Notes under the pieces: model-generated
The model's input: only the letters and a program-made list of their open reading frames with translations
Databases searched by the model: none
What the model was told of the DNA's origin: nothing
Assembly (NCBI GenBank): GCA_020637555.1
Contig: JACKKF010000013.1
Coordinates: forward strand, 391,001-455,000
Source: Rhodobacter sp.
Lineage (GTDB): Bacteria > Pseudomonadota > Alphaproteobacteria > Rhodobacterales > Rhodobacteraceae
DNA: 64,000 nt
Reading direction: 5' to 3'
Translations under genes and position numbers: made by a program
Shown here: positions 26,659 to 36,439 of the stretch, one piece after another
Layout: every line of letters begins with the position of its first letter
How positions within the stretch are numbered: position 1 is the stretch's first letter

Positions 26659-27246
26659 ATGAGCAGCGTTCTCCGCCTGGTGGCGGTGGCCTTCCTGTTG
26701 GCGTCCTGTGGTGGGGGCCGCGATCATTCGCCGCCGCGCAACCTTGACGATGCCTGCGCGCTGGCGACCGAACGACCGGCCTATTTCCGCGCGATGCGCG
26801 ATACCGAACGGCGCTGGAACGTCCCGGTTCCGGTGCAGATGGCAATCATCCACGCGGAAAGCCGTTTCGATGGCGACGCGCGCACGCCGCATCGGTATGC
26901 GCTGGGTGTCATTCCGCTGGGGCGCCAAAGCTCGGCCTATGGCTACAGCCAGGCCCTGGACGGCACATGGGAGGACTATCAGTCCCAGACCCGCAACCGC
27001 CACGCGCGCCGCGACAACATCGAGGACGCGACCGATTTCATCGGTTGGTATGCCTCGGAAGCCTATGCGCGCAACGGCATCCACCCGACCGACGCGCGCG
27101 ATCTCTACCTGTCCTATCACGAGGGGCACGCCGGCTACGCCCGGGGCAGCCACAACAGCCAGCGCTGGCTGACCGATCTGGCCGATCGCGTGGCACAGCG
27201 CGCCGCCATGTATGACGCGCAACTGCGGGCCTGCAACCGACGCTGA
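26659..27246 (+). CDS. Lytic transglycosylase (SLT domain) lipoprotein
   Basis: A 195-residue protein with a lipobox (LASC, Cys17) so it is likely anchored by lipid. The SLT core has catalytic E67 in IIHAESRFD and the YGYSQALDGTWEDY segment. It cleaves the MurNAc-GlcNAc bond in peptidoglycan by a non-hydrolytic route. It converges on lolA with a 2-bp gap. Confidence 0.88.
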   Translation: MSSVLRLVAVAFLLASCGGGRDHSPPRNLDDACALATERPAYFRAMRDTERRWNVPVPVQMAIIHAESRFDGDARTPHRYALGVIPLGRQSSAYGYSQALDGTWEDYQSQTRNRHARRDNIEDATDFIGWYASEAYARNGIHPTDARDLYLSYHEGHAGYARGSHNSQRWLTDLADRVAQRAAMYDAQLRACNRR

Positions 27247-27248
27247 TC

Positions 27249-27866
27249 TCAGCGGTTGATGGTCAGACCTCGGCGCTGCATCTCGGCGTCGAGGTTGAAC
27301 AGCAGCGACCCCAGCGACACCCCGGTGCGGAACGTGCCCAGGATCACCGTCGTCTCCTGCCCGGTGTCATCGGTGACGACCCATTGCCGCAGTTCGGTCG
27401 GATTCGCGCTGAACGCCAGGCGAATGCTGCCGTATTCCGGATGATCGGGGTCCTGTGCGACCACATTGGTGACAGGTCCGTCCTGCGTATGCCCGACGAT
27501 CATGTTGGCGCGGTCCAGGTTCACCGGATCGTCCAGGATCAGGGCCAGCGGCGTGCGGCTGAGCGGGTAGGTCGTCGGCCCCGCGTTCGAGCGCGCGTCG
27601 AAAATGAACACGGACCCCGCCGAGGCGAGCACAAGCGTGCGGTCCGGTGCATCGTATTCGAACCGGATGCGCCCGGGGCGGCGGATCATCAGCCGCCCGG
27701 TGGACAGGCTGCCATCGGGGTTGATCTGGGTGAAATCCGCCTGAGCTGTCAGGAAGCTGTTGAAATAACGCGATATCTCGGACAGCGGAATGGGCTGTGC
27801 CGCAGCGGGCGTGGCCAGCATCAGCGGAGCGAGGGACAGGGCGGCAAGGAACGAACGGCGTTTCAT
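27249..27866 (-). CDS. lolA: Outer-membrane lipoprotein carrier protein LolA
   Basis: A 205-residue periplasmic LolA-like protein with a signal peptide (RRSFLAALSLAPLMLATPAAA). Core features are QADFTQINPDGSLSTGRLMI and RPGRIRFEYDAPD, as in alphaproteobacterial LolA. It shuttles lipoproteins from LolCDE to the outer membrane. It is separate from the FtsK gene that often lies beside lolA. The next gene (Prx) is on the same strand, 128 bp upstream. Confidence 0.9.
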   Translation of the reverse strand: MKRRSFLAALSLAPLMLATPAAAQPIPLSEISRYFNSFLTAQADFTQINPDGSLSTGRLMIRRPGRIRFEYDAPDRTLVLASAGSVFIFDARSNAGPTTYPLSRTPLALILDDPVNLDRANMIVGHTQDGPVTNVVAQDPDHPEYGSIRLAFSANPTELRQWVVTDDTGQETTVILGTFRTGVSLGSLLFNLDAEMQRRGLTINR

Positions 27867-27994
27867 GTCTCAGAAATACCGCAGCCGCGTCGCCGCTGCA
27901 TCCGCGAAGTGACTCACGCTCCAACACAAGCGCGAGACAGCAGCGGAATCCCGCCCGGGACGGTGTCTCGGGCGGGACGGGACTCGGCTGGCGA

Positions 27995-28648
27995 TCAAGC
28001 CGGTGCCTTGGTCTTGCGCAGGTAGGGCAGGGGCACGTCGATCTGGCCGAAGCGCGCCTTGGCATCCTCGGTCGAGACGGACAGCGCCACGATCACGTCG
28101 TCGCCCGGTTGCCAGTCGGCCGGGGTCGCAAACGGCTGACCGTCGGTCTGGCGGATCGCATCCAGCGCACGCAGGATTTCCGAGAAGTTGCGCCCGACCG
28201 ACATCGGATAGATCAGCATCAGGCGGATTTTCTTGTCGGGTCCGATGATGAAGGTCGTGCGCACGGTCGCGGTGTCGTTGGCGGTGCGACCGTCGGGCAG
28301 ATAGGCCTCGGCGGGCAGCATGTCATAAAGCTTGGCGACCTTGAGCTCAGGGTCGGCGATGATCGGGAAGGACATCGCCGTGCCGCCATAGGTCTGCACG
28401 TCGTCCATCCATTTCTTGTGTTCCTCGACCCCGTCGATCGAGATGCCGGCCAGCTTGCAGTTGCGCTTGGCGAACTCGCCGGCCAGTTTCGCGGCGGCCG
28501 AGAATTCGGTGGTGCAGACCGGCGTGAAATCCTTGGGGTGGCTGAACAGGACCGTGTAGCCGTCGCCGATATAGTCGTGCCAGGTCAGGGTTCCCTGGGT
28601 GGTTTCGGCGGTGAAGTTCGGGGCAACGTCGTTGATGCGCAGGCTCAT
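27995..28648 (-). CDS. 1-Cys peroxiredoxin (Prx6 type)
   Basis: A 217-residue Prx6-class peroxidase. Peroxidatic Cys45 is in FTPVCTTEF, with H38 and the C-terminal RFGQIDVPLPYLR segment typical of this class. It reduces hydrogen peroxide and alkyl hydroperoxides. ATG 28648 starts the conserved MSLRINDVAPNF; an upstream in-frame extension covers the divergent promoter and is rejected. Divergent from the aldehyde dehydrogenase. Confidence 0.94.
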   Translation of the reverse strand: MSLRINDVAPNFTAETTQGTLTWHDYIGDGYTVLFSHPKDFTPVCTTEFSAAAKLAGEFAKRNCKLAGISIDGVEEHKKWMDDVQTYGGTAMSFPIIADPELKVAKLYDMLPAEAYLPDGRTANDTATVRTTFIIGPDKKIRLMLIYPMSVGRNFSEILRALDAIRQTDGQPFATPADWQPGDDVIVALSVSTEDAKARFGQIDVPLPYLRKTKAPA

Positions 28649-28758
28649 GGCAATCCTTTCCGTTCGCTTGAGGAAATCGTGTGATATCGAGATAGGGGTC
28701 GGGGCGTCGATTGATAACCCCTCCCCTTGCCCTTGTCTTGGGGGAGTGACAGTCTGTC

Positions 28759-28770
28759 GCGAAATTTCGC
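28759..28770. promoter_or_regulatory. Perfect 12-bp palindrome before aldehyde dehydrogenase
   Basis: gcgaaatttcgc is fully self-complementary and sits just upstream of the aggaga ribosome site of the aldehyde dehydrogenase, in the 133-bp gap shared with the peroxiredoxin. A repressor there could control either gene. Confidence 0.4.
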
Positions 28771-28781
28771 AGGAGACCGCC

Positions 28782-30227
28782 ATGCTGGACAAGCGCAAGT
28801 TCTATATCAACGGGGCCTGGGTGGACCCGGTCGACGGGCGCGATCTGGATGTCATCGACCCATCGACCGAAGAGGCGGTGGCCGTCATCTCGCTGGGCGG
28901 ACCTGCCGACACCGACGCCGCCGTGGCCGCCGCCCGGGCCGCGTTGCCGGGTTTCATGCAATCCGCCCCGGCCGAGAGGCTGGACCTGGTGAAGCGCATC
29001 CTCGAGGTCTACAAGCGCCGCAATGACGAGATGGGCGACGCGATCAGCCTGGAAATGGGCGCGCCGATCGACATGGCCCGCACCGCGCAGTCGGGCTCGG
29101 GCACCTGGCATATCGAGAATTTCATCCGCGCCTTTGACCAGATCGCATGGGAAGCGCCGCTGAGCGACAAGGCGCCCGAGGACCGGATCATCAAGGAGGC
29201 GGTCGGGGTCTGTGCGCTGATCACGCCCTGGAACTGGCCGATGAACCAGGTCACTCTGAAGGTGATCCCGGCCCTTCTGGCGGGCTGCACGATGGTGCTG
29301 AAGCCGTCGGAAATCGCGCCGCTGTCGTCGATGCTGTTCGCCGAAATCCTGGACGAGGCCGGGGTGCCCCCGGGGGTGTTCAACCTGGTGAATGGCGATG
29401 GCGTCGGCGTCGGAACGCGGCTGTCGGGGCACCCCGACGTGGACATGGTCAGCTTCACGGGGTCGACCCGTGCGGGTATCGCGATTTCCAGAAACGCGGC
29501 CGAGACGCTGAAGCACGTGCACCTGGAACTGGGCGGCAAGGGGGCGAACATCATCTTTGCGGACGCCGACGAAAAGGCGGTGGTGCGTGGCGCGCGGCAT
29601 TGCTTCAACAACACCGGGCAATCGTGCAACGCCCCGACCCGGATGCTGGTCGAACGGGCGATCTATGACAAGGCGGTCGAGATCGCGGCCGAGACGGCGG
29701 GCAAGACCCGCGTTGCCAGCGCCCACGAGACCGGCAACCATATCGGCCCGGTTGTCAGCCAGGCGCAGTATGACAAGATCCAGGGCCTGATCCAGAAAGG
29801 CATCGACGAAGGCGCGCGGCTGGTCGCGGGCGGGCTGGGCCGTCCGGATGGGCTGAACCGGGGCTATTTCGTGCGTCCGACCGTGTTCGCGGATGTGAAC
29901 AACGACATGACCATCGCGCGCGAGGAGATCTTTGGCCCGGTTCTGTCGATCATTCCCTTCGACACCGAGGCCGAGGCCCTGCGGATCGCCAACGACACCC
30001 CGTACGGGCTGACGAACTACGTCCAGTCGCAGGATGGCGCAAAGCGCAACCGTCTGGCACGGCATCTGCGGTCTGGCATGGTCGAGATGAACGGCAAGTC
30101 GCGCGGGCGCGGGTCGCCGTTCGGTGGCATGAAGGCCTCGGGTCGCGGGCGCGAGGGGGGTGTCTGGGGGATCGAGGATTTCCTCGAGGTCAAGGCCGTC
30201 TCGGGCTGGTCCGCGGACGACGTGTGA
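28782..30227 (+). CDS. NAD(P)-dependent aldehyde dehydrogenase
   Basis: A 481-residue class I-type ALDH. Catalytic C282 (NTGQSCNAP) and general base E249 (ELGGKG) are present with the FTGST cofactor loop. It oxidises aldehydes to acids; the substrate is unknown. Start ATG 28782 follows aggagaccgcc; the longer frame runs over the divergent peroxiredoxin gene. The HIT gene starts 11 bp after its stop. Confidence 0.93.
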   Translation: MLDKRKFYINGAWVDPVDGRDLDVIDPSTEEAVAVISLGGPADTDAAVAAARAALPGFMQSAPAERLDLVKRILEVYKRRNDEMGDAISLEMGAPIDMARTAQSGSGTWHIENFIRAFDQIAWEAPLSDKAPEDRIIKEAVGVCALITPWNWPMNQVTLKVIPALLAGCTMVLKPSEIAPLSSMLFAEILDEAGVPPGVFNLVNGDGVGVGTRLSGHPDVDMVSFTGSTRAGIAISRNAAETLKHVHLELGGKGANIIFADADEKAVVRGARHCFNNTGQSCNAPTRMLVERAIYDKAVEIAAETAGKTRVASAHETGNHIGPVVSQAQYDKIQGLIQKGIDEGARLVAGGLGRPDGLNRGYFVRPTVFADVNNDMTIAREEIFGPVLSIIPFDTEAEALRIANDTPYGLTNYVQSQDGAKRNRLARHLRSGMVEMNGKSRGRGSPFGGMKASGRGREGGVWGIEDFLEVKAVSGWSADDV

Positions 30228-30237
30228 GGGCAGAACA

Positions 30238-30627
30238 ATGGCGTATGTCTATGACACGAACAACATCTTCGCGAAGATCCTGCGTGGAGAGATCCCCTGC
30301 AACAAGCTGCTGGAGACCGAGCATTCGCTGGCTTTCCACGATATCCGCCCGCAGGCGCCGGTGCATGTGCTGGTCATCCCCAAGGGGCCCTATGTGACCT
30401 TTGACCATTTCGCGCTGGAGGCCACGGATGCCGAACGCGCCGATTTCGTCGCGGCCATCGGGCAGGTTTGCAAGACCCTGGGCATTCAACCGGGCGAGGG
30501 TGGCACGGGCTATCGTGCGATTTCGAATGCCGGCGACGACGGGGTGCAGGAAGTGCCGCACCTGCATGTGCACATCATGTCGGGGCGGATGCTGGGTCAT
30601 ATGGTCAGCCGCCCGCCGACGGAATGA
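30238..30627 (+). CDS. HIT-family nucleotide-binding protein
   Basis: A 129-residue HIT protein with the triad HLHVHIM (H108, H110, H112) and FAKILRGEIPC at the N-terminus. It probably hydrolyses dinucleoside or AMP-lysine type substrates; HinT-like. It follows the aldehyde dehydrogenase by 10 bp and ends at an intrinsic terminator. Confidence 0.92.
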   Translation: MAYVYDTNNIFAKILRGEIPCNKLLETEHSLAFHDIRPQAPVHVLVIPKGPYVTFDHFALEATDAERADFVAAIGQVCKTLGIQPGEGGTGYRAISNAGDDGVQEVPHLHVHIMSGRMLGHMVSRPPTE

Positions 30628-30628
30628 C

Positions 30629-30651
30629 AAGGGGGCCTTGCGGCCCCCTTT
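30629..30651. terminator. Hairpin between HIT gene and convergent hydroxylase
   Basis: A perfect 9-bp stem aagggggcc / ggcccccttt with loop TTGC, immediately after the HIT stop and 25 bp before the end of the minus-strand molybdopterin subunit gene. The T-tract is short. Confidence 0.6.
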
Positions 30652-30675
30652 GACCACCGCACCGCGCGCCCCAGG

Positions 30676-32910
30676 CTACAGCACGAAGGAGAACTGCCCT
30701 GCCAGCGGCAGACTGCGCGCGCGCGTTCCCGTCAGATCGAACAGCGCGTTCGCCAGTGCCGGCGCGGCGGGGGGTGTGCCGGGCTCGCCCGCGCCACCGA
30801 TATGCGGATTGCTGGACAGAAGGCGCACGTCGGTCACGGGTGCGCCCGACATGCGGATCGCGTCATAATCGGGGAAGTTCTGCTGCTGCACCATCCCGTC
30901 GGCAAAGGTGATGCGCCCGTGCACGGCGGCGGACAGGCCAAACAGCATCCCGCCCTCCATCTGTGCGGCCAGGATGCCGGGATCCAGCGGGATGCCGACA
31001 TCGGCGGCGATCCAGGCGCGCGCGATGCGGATCGCGCCGCCCTCGTCGCGCACTTCGATCACCTGGGCGACCGGGGTGCCGAAACTCCAGACCATCGCCA
31101 CGCCGCGCCCGGTTCCGGGGGCCTTGGGCGCATCCCAGCCTGACATGTCGCGCACGGCTTCCAGCACACCGGCGGCTGCGGCGCTTTCCGGGCGGGCCAT
31201 TGCCAGCCGGAAGGCCAGCGGGTCCTGACCCGCCGCATGGGCCAGCTCGTCGATGAAGCTTTCGTGCGTGAATCCGTTGTGGCTGGCACCGACCGATCGC
31301 CAGAACCCGACCGGCACCGCGAGGTCGGCCTTGTAGCCCCGGACCCGGTAGTTCGGGATCGCATAGGGCTGGTCATAGCCGCCTTCGACGATTGCGCTGT
31401 CGGCGCCGGCCATGGGCAGGCCCATCATGCGCCCGCCGGCCTGTCCCATCAGCCCCGGCGACGCGATCCGTGCATCGAACAGAACGGCCTGCCCGCCTGA
31501 CACCGCGCCCTTCATGCGCGCGATCGCGGCGGGGCGGTAGAAGTCATGGGTCATGTCCTCTTCCCGCGACCAGGTGACATTCACCGGGGTGCCGGGCATG
31601 GCGCGGGCGACCCTGGCCGCCACGCTGGCATAGTCGGACTCGATCCGCCGTCCGAAACCTCCGCCCAGAAAGGTCGTGTGAACGGTCACATTCGCCGCGT
31701 CGATGCCGGCGGCTTCGGCCGCGGCTCGGGCCTGGATGAACGGGCCCTGGTTCGGCGACCACAGTTCCAGCGTATCGCCGTCGAACAGGGCGGTGGCGTT
31801 CATCGGTTCCATCGTGGCATGGGCCAGATAGGGCACGGTGTATTCGGCCTCGATCATCATGTCGCCGGTGGCGCTGTCCGCGTCGCCGTCATCGCGCAGC
31901 GTGGAATCGGGGCTGTCGTCAAAGGCTGCCTGAAGCCGTTGGGCGATGCCCGCGTCGTCTGCGGGATAGGGCGCCGGCCCCCAGTCGCAGGTCACGGCCT
32001 GTGCCCCCTGGATCGCGGCCCAGGTGTTGCGCGCCACGACCGCCACGCCGTCACCGATATCGATCACCCGTTCCACCCCGGGGATCGCCATCGCCGGCGC
32101 GGGATCAAACCCCTGCATCGTGCCGCCCAACCGCGGCGAGCGCCGGACGCTGGCGAATTTCATGCCCGGCAGGCGCGTGTCGATGCCGAAGGTCGCGGTG
32201 CCGTCGGTCTTTGCCGGAATGTCCGGCCGGGGCAGCGCGGTGCCCAGCAACCGCCATTCCGAGGCCGGCCGAAGATCTGCCTGCACCGGGTCCATGGCGG
32301 CGGCGGCCTGGGCCAGGTCGGCGTAGGACAGGCGTGTCCCATCGGCGGCAATGACCACGCCCGCCCGTGTTTCCAGGGTCGAAACCGCCACGCCCAGGCG
32401 CTGGGCGGCGGCGGCCTTCAACGTCTCGCGCGCGCTGGCGCCGGCCATGCGCAGGCGTTCGAACCCGTCGCGGATGCTGGTCGAGCCGCCGGTGAGTTGC
32501 AGCTTCAGCGGGCGGGCCACCACGCCGATCGTCTCGGCGAGGCTGCGTTGCCAGCCCGGGCGCGCGTAATCGGGGCCGGGGAACGCCCCTTCCAGCAGGC
32601 CGCCATTGAAATACGCCGCCGAAGCCGGGCCGTGCAGCACCCGGACGCTGGACCAGTCCACGTCCAGTTCTTCCGCCAGGCAGGCGGCGAGGGTGGTCTG
32701 CGCGCCCTGGCCCATCTCGGCCCGTCCGGTCACGATGGTGACGCCCTCGGCGTCGATGATCAGGAACGGGTTCAGCGTGGTTCCCGTCTGGGGGTGCAGC
32801 GGGTTCGGCACGGCCTTGTTCACCTGATACAGGCCAAAGGCCACGCCCCCCGCGACCGCGACGGACCCCACCAGAAAGGCGCGGCGGGTGATCTTGCCAA
32901 GCTTGCTCAT
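30676..32910 (-). CDS. Molybdopterin-binding subunit of xanthine dehydrogenase family (IorB-like)
   Basis: A 744-residue large subunit of an aldehyde/isoquinoline-type molybdenum hydroxylase. A twin-arginine start (TRRAFLVGS) suggests Tat export. GGGFGRR (cofactor) and the catalytic-Glu segment [10 protein letters not shown] near the C-terminus match this branch. It overlaps the 2Fe-2S subunit gene by ATGA. No FAD subunit gene is present, which is usual for the two-subunit IorAB-type enzymes that pass electrons to cytochromes. Substrate unknown. Confidence 0.9.
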   Translation of the reverse strand: MSKLGKITRRAFLVGSVAVAGGVAFGLYQVNKAVPNPLHPQTGTTLNPFLIIDAEGVTIVTGRAEMGQGAQTTLAACLAEELDVDWSSVRVLHGPASAAYFNGGLLEGAFPGPDYARPGWQRSLAETIGVVARPLKLQLTGGSTSIRDGFERLRMAGASARETLKAAAAQRLGVAVSTLETRAGVVIAADGTRLSYADLAQAAAAMDPVQADLRPASEWRLLGTALPRPDIPAKTDGTATFGIDTRLPGMKFASVRRSPRLGGTMQGFDPAPAMAIPGVERVIDIGDGVAVVARNTWAAIQGAQAVTCDWGPAPYPADDAGIAQRLQAAFDDSPDSTLRDDGDADSATGDMMIEAEYTVPYLAHATMEPMNATALFDGDTLELWSPNQGPFIQARAAAEAAGIDAANVTVHTTFLGGGFGRRIESDYASVAARVARAMPGTPVNVTWSREEDMTHDFYRPAAIARMKGAVSGGQAVLFDARIASPGLMGQAGGRMMGLPMAGADSAIVEGGYDQPYAIPNYRVRGYKADLAVPVGFWRSVGASHNGFTHESFIDELAHAAGQDPLAFRLAMARPESAAAAGVLEAVRDMSGWDAPKAPGTGRGVAMVWSFGTPVAQVIEVRDEGGAIRIARAWIAADVGIPLDPGILAAQMEGGMLFGLSAAVHGRITFADGMVQQQNFPDYDAIRMSGAPVTDVRLLSSNPHIGGAGEPGTPPAAPALANALFDLTGTRARSLPLAGQFSFVL

Positions 32911-33362
32911 TGCGTGCCCTCCCGCAGGGTGGTGGCGGCGTCGTGAATGGCGGCGCGGATGCGGGAATAGGTGCCGCACCGGCACAGGTTTCCGGCCATC
33001 GCGGTGTCGATATCGTCATCGGTGGGGTCGGGATTTTCCGCCAGCAGCGCCGCCGCCTGCATGATCTGTCCCGACTGGCAATACCCGCACTGGGGCACCT
33101 GATGGCGCACCCAGGCCTCTTGCAGCGCGTGCGGGGCCAGACCCTCGATGGTGGTGACACTGCCCCAGACATCGGCCAGTGCAACCTGGCACGAACGCAC
33201 CGCCTCGCCGTCGATATGAACGGTGCAGGCCCCGCAGGCGGCAACGCCGCAGCCGTATTTCGTGCCCGTCATGCCCAGTTCGTCGCGCAGGACCCACAGC
33301 AGGGGCGTGTCGTCCGGCGCGTCGATGTCATGGGGTTGGCCATTGATCGTCAGGCGGGTCAT
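32907..33362 (-). CDS. 2Fe-2S subunit of xanthine dehydrogenase family (IorA-like)
   Basis: A 151-residue subunit with the plant-type 2Fe-2S cluster ([11 protein letters not shown], distal C) and the second helical cluster ([10 protein letters not shown] and CRCGTY). Start ATG 33362 has GGAGG five bases before it, better than the in-frame ATG at 33392. It is the first gene of the IorAB-type pair and is divergent from a TetR gene. Confidence 0.92.
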   Translation of the reverse strand: MTRLTINGQPHDIDAPDDTPLLWVLRDELGMTGTKYGCGVAACGACTVHIDGEAVRSCQVALADVWGSVTTIEGLAPHALQEAWVRHQVPQCGYCQSGQIMQAAALLAENPDPTDDDIDTAMAGNLCRCGTYSRIRAAIHDAATTLREGTQ

Positions 33363-33386
33363 GGGGTCCTCCGGCACATCATTCTG

Positions 33387-33433
33387 TGACAAAATGAACC
33401 AGAAATGTCAGAGTGTAAATTGACAAAATGGAC
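33387..33433. promoter_or_regulatory. Direct repeats TGACAAAATGrAC in divergent gap
   Basis: tgacaaaatgaac (33387-33399) and tgacaaaatggac (33421-33433) repeat 34 bp apart, about three helical turns, with a TGTCA/TGACA dyad between them and gacag-tcg-ctgtc (33431-33443) at the end. They probably form the operator of the TetR gene and the hydroxylase genes. Confidence 0.5.
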
Positions 33434-33454
33434 AGTCGCTGTCAGAGAATTTCC

Positions 33455-34045
33455 ATGACTGCACCGCCCGACCAGGACCTTGATCCAAGACGTGCCGCGA
33501 TCCTGGCCGCGGCCAGCGAGGTCTTTGCGCGCTATGGCTTTCGCCGCACCGCGATGGGGGACATTGCCAGTCAGGCCGGCCTGTCACGCGCCGCGCTCTA
33601 TCTGCACTATCGCAACAAGCAGGATATCTTCCGGTCCATCGTGCAGGCGTATTTCGCCCTGGCGGAAACCCGGATGCGGGCCGCTCTTGCCGCAGGGACG
33701 GACCCGGTGACAACCCTGACCGCCGCCTTCGAGGCCAAGGTCGGCCCCGAGATGGCGCCGCTGTTCGAATCGCCGCACGGCGAGGAATTGCTGGATGCCA
33801 ATTTCGCCACCGCCGCCGATATCGTGACCCAGGGCGAGGCCCGCCTGTCCGCCTTGCTGGCGGCCTGGCTGGAGGCGCAGCGGGACCGGGGTGCCATCGT
33901 GTTCGACGGCCCGTCCCCGGCGATGGCCGCCACCCTCATCGCGGCCCTGGGCGGATTGAAGCACGCGGGCGGCAGCTATGCTGCGATCCGCGCCAGCATG
34001 GCGCGGCTCGCCCAGGTGTTCGGACGCGGGCTCAGGCCCTCATAG
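33455..34045 (+). CDS. TetR/AcrR-family transcriptional regulator
   Basis: A 196-residue repressor with TetR helix-turn-helix ([19 protein letters not shown]) and a C-terminal domain of about 120 residues. ATG 33455 is preferred because the earlier ATG 33428 lies within the direct-repeat operator; neither has a strong ribosome site. It is divergent from the molybdenum hydroxylase genes, suggesting it represses them. It converges on kynA with a 6-bp overlap. Confidence 0.88.
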   Translation: MTAPPDQDLDPRRAAILAAASEVFARYGFRRTAMGDIASQAGLSRAALYLHYRNKQDIFRSIVQAYFALAETRMRAALAAGTDPVTTLTAAFEAKVGPEMAPLFESPHGEELLDANFATAADIVTQGEARLSALLAAWLEAQRDRGAIVFDGPSPAMAATLIAALGGLKHAGGSYAAIRASMARLAQVFGRGLRPS

Positions 34046-34876
34046 GCTGGTTCTGAGGTGCCAGAGTTCGGGGAACAGCACGACGTCCAGCATCCGCCGC
34101 AGATACTGCACGCCCGATGTGCCGCCGGTCCCCCGCTTGAACCCGATGATGCGTTCGACCGTGGTGACGTGGTTGAAGCGCCAGCGCCGGAAGTAATCCT
34201 CGAAGTCCATCAGCTTTTCCGCCAGTTCATAAAGCTCCCAATGGTTTTCGGGATCGGCGTAGACGGTGCGCCAGGCGGCTTCGACCGCGTCATTGGCCTG
34301 CCACGGTTGCCGCAGGTCGCGGTTCAGGACCTCGTCGGGGATGGCGAGGCCGGCATTCGCCAGTTGGCGCACGGCGACGTCATAGAGCGAGGGCTGCGCC
34401 AGTTCGGCCTCGAGCGCGGCGGTCAGATCCTCGCGGTGCGCATGGGGACGCAGCATGGCGGTGTTCCGGTTGCCGACGGCATATTCGATCATCCGGTATT
34501 GCCAGGACTGAAACCCCGACGATTGCCCCAGTTCGCGCCGGAACCGGGTATATTCGCTGGGCGTCATCGTCCGCAGGACGTCCCAGGCACCGTTGAGCTG
34601 CTCGAAGATCCGGGCGACGCGGCTGAGCATCTTGAACGCGGGGCGGGCCTCGCCCTTGGCGAGAAGCGCGCGGGCGGCGCCGATTTCATGCAGCGCCAGA
34701 CGCATCCACAGTTCGCTGGTCTGGTGCTGGATGATGAACAGCATCTCGTCATGCGCCGAGGTGCGCATGTTCTGCGCTGACAGGATCGCATCGAGAGACA
34801 GGTAATCGGTATAGGACATGCGGCCGTCAAAGGCCATCTGCGCGCCGTCCTGGGCGGGATCATAGGCGGTGGACAT
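34040..34876 (-). CDS. kynA: Tryptophan 2,3-dioxygenase
   Basis: Heme enzyme that opens the indole ring of L-tryptophan to N-formylkynurenine. The 278 residues include [16 protein letters not shown], and the heme-proximal [20 protein letters not shown] segment. Start ATG 34876 follows tcaggagacacc. It is downstream of kynU and a small coupled ORF on the same strand. Kynurenine formamidase (kynB) is not in the window. Confidence 0.95.
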   Translation of the reverse strand: MSTAYDPAQDGAQMAFDGRMSYTDYLSLDAILSAQNMRTSAHDEMLFIIQHQTSELWMRLALHEIGAARALLAKGEARPAFKMLSRVARIFEQLNGAWDVLRTMTPSEYTRFRRELGQSSGFQSWQYRMIEYAVGNRNTAMLRPHAHREDLTAALEAELAQPSLYDVAVRQLANAGLAIPDEVLNRDLRQPWQANDAVEAAWRTVYADPENHWELYELAEKLMDFEDYFRRWRFNHVTTVERIIGFKRGTGGTSGVQYLRRMLDVVLFPELWHLRTSL

Positions 34877-34911
34877 CGGGTGTCTCCTGAATGTTGAAGG
34901 AACAGGCGGGA

Positions 34912-35112
34912 TCAACCCGCGCTGCGTGCATTCAACTTTCCGACCATGGCCGTGCGCTTCCACAACGCGATCCAGCCGGCAGGCCGGCACAGGGGGGGCA
35001 GGGGGCTGAGTGTGGCCCACAGGCCGGGGCGCCGGCAATAGCGCCAGGTTGCCCCACCGAACGCGGGGAGCCGGCGTGCCCGAGGGCCGCCGATATCCCC
35101 GTGCCGGATCAT
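34912..35112 (-). CDS. Possible small protein between kynU and kynA
   Basis: A 66-codon frame whose ATG overlaps the kynU stop as ATGA and which ends 35 bp before kynA. The product is Arg/Trp/Pro-rich with a mildly hydrophobic middle ([20 protein letters not shown]). Start coupling and position argue for translation; unusual composition argues against. No homology recognised. Confidence 0.35.
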   Translation of the reverse strand: MIRHGDIGGPRARRLPAFGGATWRYCRRPGLWATLSPLPPLCRPAGWIALWKRTAMVGKLNARSAG

Positions 35113-36305
35113 GTGATCGCGGACCGGATCTTGAATTCCGGCCGGTCCCAGGCGTCGGTTGCCATGATGTCGGCCAGGATATCGACCGCGCGCTGAACGT
35201 CGTCCAGGCCGATGAACAGCGGCGTGAAGCCAAAGCGCATGGTATCGGGCGCCCGGAAATCGCCGATCACGCCGCGCGCGATCAGGGCCTGCATGATCGC
35301 ATAGCCCTCTGGGTGGCGGAAACTGACCTGACTGCCCCGGCGCCCGTGGTCGCGCGGGGTCGACAGGGTCAGCGACGGGCAGCGGGCCTCGACCCCCGCG
35401 ATGAAGGCGTCGGTCAGCTCCAGCGACCGGGCGCGGAGGTCGGCGATCGACACGCCATCCCAGACGTCCAGCGCCGCGTCCAGGGCGGCCAGTTGCAGCA
35501 CCGGGGGCGTCCCCACGCGCATCCGTTCGATCCCGTGACCCGGCCGATAGTCCAGATCGAAGGCGAAGGGCGCCTCATGGCCCAGCCATCCCGACAGGGC
35601 CGGGCGCGCGACATCGACATGGCGCGGCGCGACATAGATGAAAGCCGGCCCGCCCGGGCCCGAGTTCAGGTATTTGTAGGTGCAGCCAACCGCGAAATCG
35701 GCCCCGCCTTGGCCGACCTGAACATCGGTCGCGCCGGCGGAATGCGCCAGATCCCAGACAGCGAGCGCGCCGACAGCGTGGGCCTTTGCCGTCAGGGCCG
35801 GCATGTCATGCCGACGGCCGGTGCGATAGTCCACCTCGGTCAGCATCAGCACGGCGACGCTGTCATCGATGGCGTTTTCGACTTCTTCGGGGGCGACGGT
35901 CTTCAACGTGTAGCCCTGGCCCAGCGTGCGGCACAGCCCTTCGGCCATATACAGGTCTGACGGGAAATTGCCGGTATCGGACAGGATCACCCGCTTGCCG
36001 GGGCGCATCTCGAGGCACGAGGCAAGCGCCTGGTAGACCTTGATCGACAAGGTGTCGCCCATCACGACATGCCCCGGTTCGGCACCGATCAGGCGCGCGA
36101 TCCGGTCGCCGATCCGGGTGGGCAGGGCCATCCAGCCGGCCTTGTTCCAGCCGGTGATCAGCATCTGGCCCCATTCGTCGGTCACCGCCTGCTGAACCCG
36201 CGCGGCGACCGCGCGCGGCAAGGGACCGAGTGAATTCCCGTCGAGATAGATCACGTCCTGCGGCAAATCGAACTGAGCACGGGTGCGCGCGAAATCGGTG
36301 GGCAT
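35109..36305 (-). CDS. kynU: Kynureninase
   Basis: PLP enzyme that splits kynurenine to anthranilate and alanine. The 398 residues include [12 protein letters not shown] near the N-terminus and PLP lysine in [13 protein letters not shown]. Length matches bacterial kynureninases (about 400). Together with kynA it gives the anthranilate branch of tryptophan catabolism, with the formamidase encoded elsewhere. A small ORF starts at its stop. Confidence 0.95.
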   Translation of the reverse strand: MPTDFARTRAQFDLPQDVIYLDGNSLGPLPRAVAARVQQAVTDEWGQMLITGWNKAGWMALPTRIGDRIARLIGAEPGHVVMGDTLSIKVYQALASCLEMRPGKRVILSDTGNFPSDLYMAEGLCRTLGQGYTLKTVAPEEVENAIDDSVAVLMLTEVDYRTGRRHDMPALTAKAHAVGALAVWDLAHSAGATDVQVGQGGADFAVGCTYKYLNSGPGGPAFIYVAPRHVDVARPALSGWLGHEAPFAFDLDYRPGHGIERMRVGTPPVLQLAALDAALDVWDGVSIADLRARSLELTDAFIAGVEARCPSLTLSTPRDHGRRGSQVSFRHPEGYAIMQALIARGVIGDFRAPDTMRFGFTPLFIGLDDVQRAVDILADIMATDAWDRPEFKIRSAIT

Positions 36306-36375
36306 GGAACCTCCTGGCCTGACGGCCCGAGGCTATCGCCGTGCGGCAATTGTTTCAAGCTTAAAGATACGACGG

Positions 36376-36423
36376 AAAAACAAGGGGGCGCAGACCCCTG
36401 GAGTGGTCCGCGCCCCCTGTTTT
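36376..36423 (-). terminator. Terminator downstream of small minus-strand gene
   Basis: A 14-bp near-perfect stem (agggggcgcagacc / ggtccgcgccccct, one mismatch) flanked by A- and T-tracts on both sides, so it can act in both directions. On the minus strand it follows the 45-residue gene (36440-36577) and insulates kynU, which starts at 36305. Confidence 0.75.
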
Positions 36424-36439
36424 CGTCACAGAACCGGGT

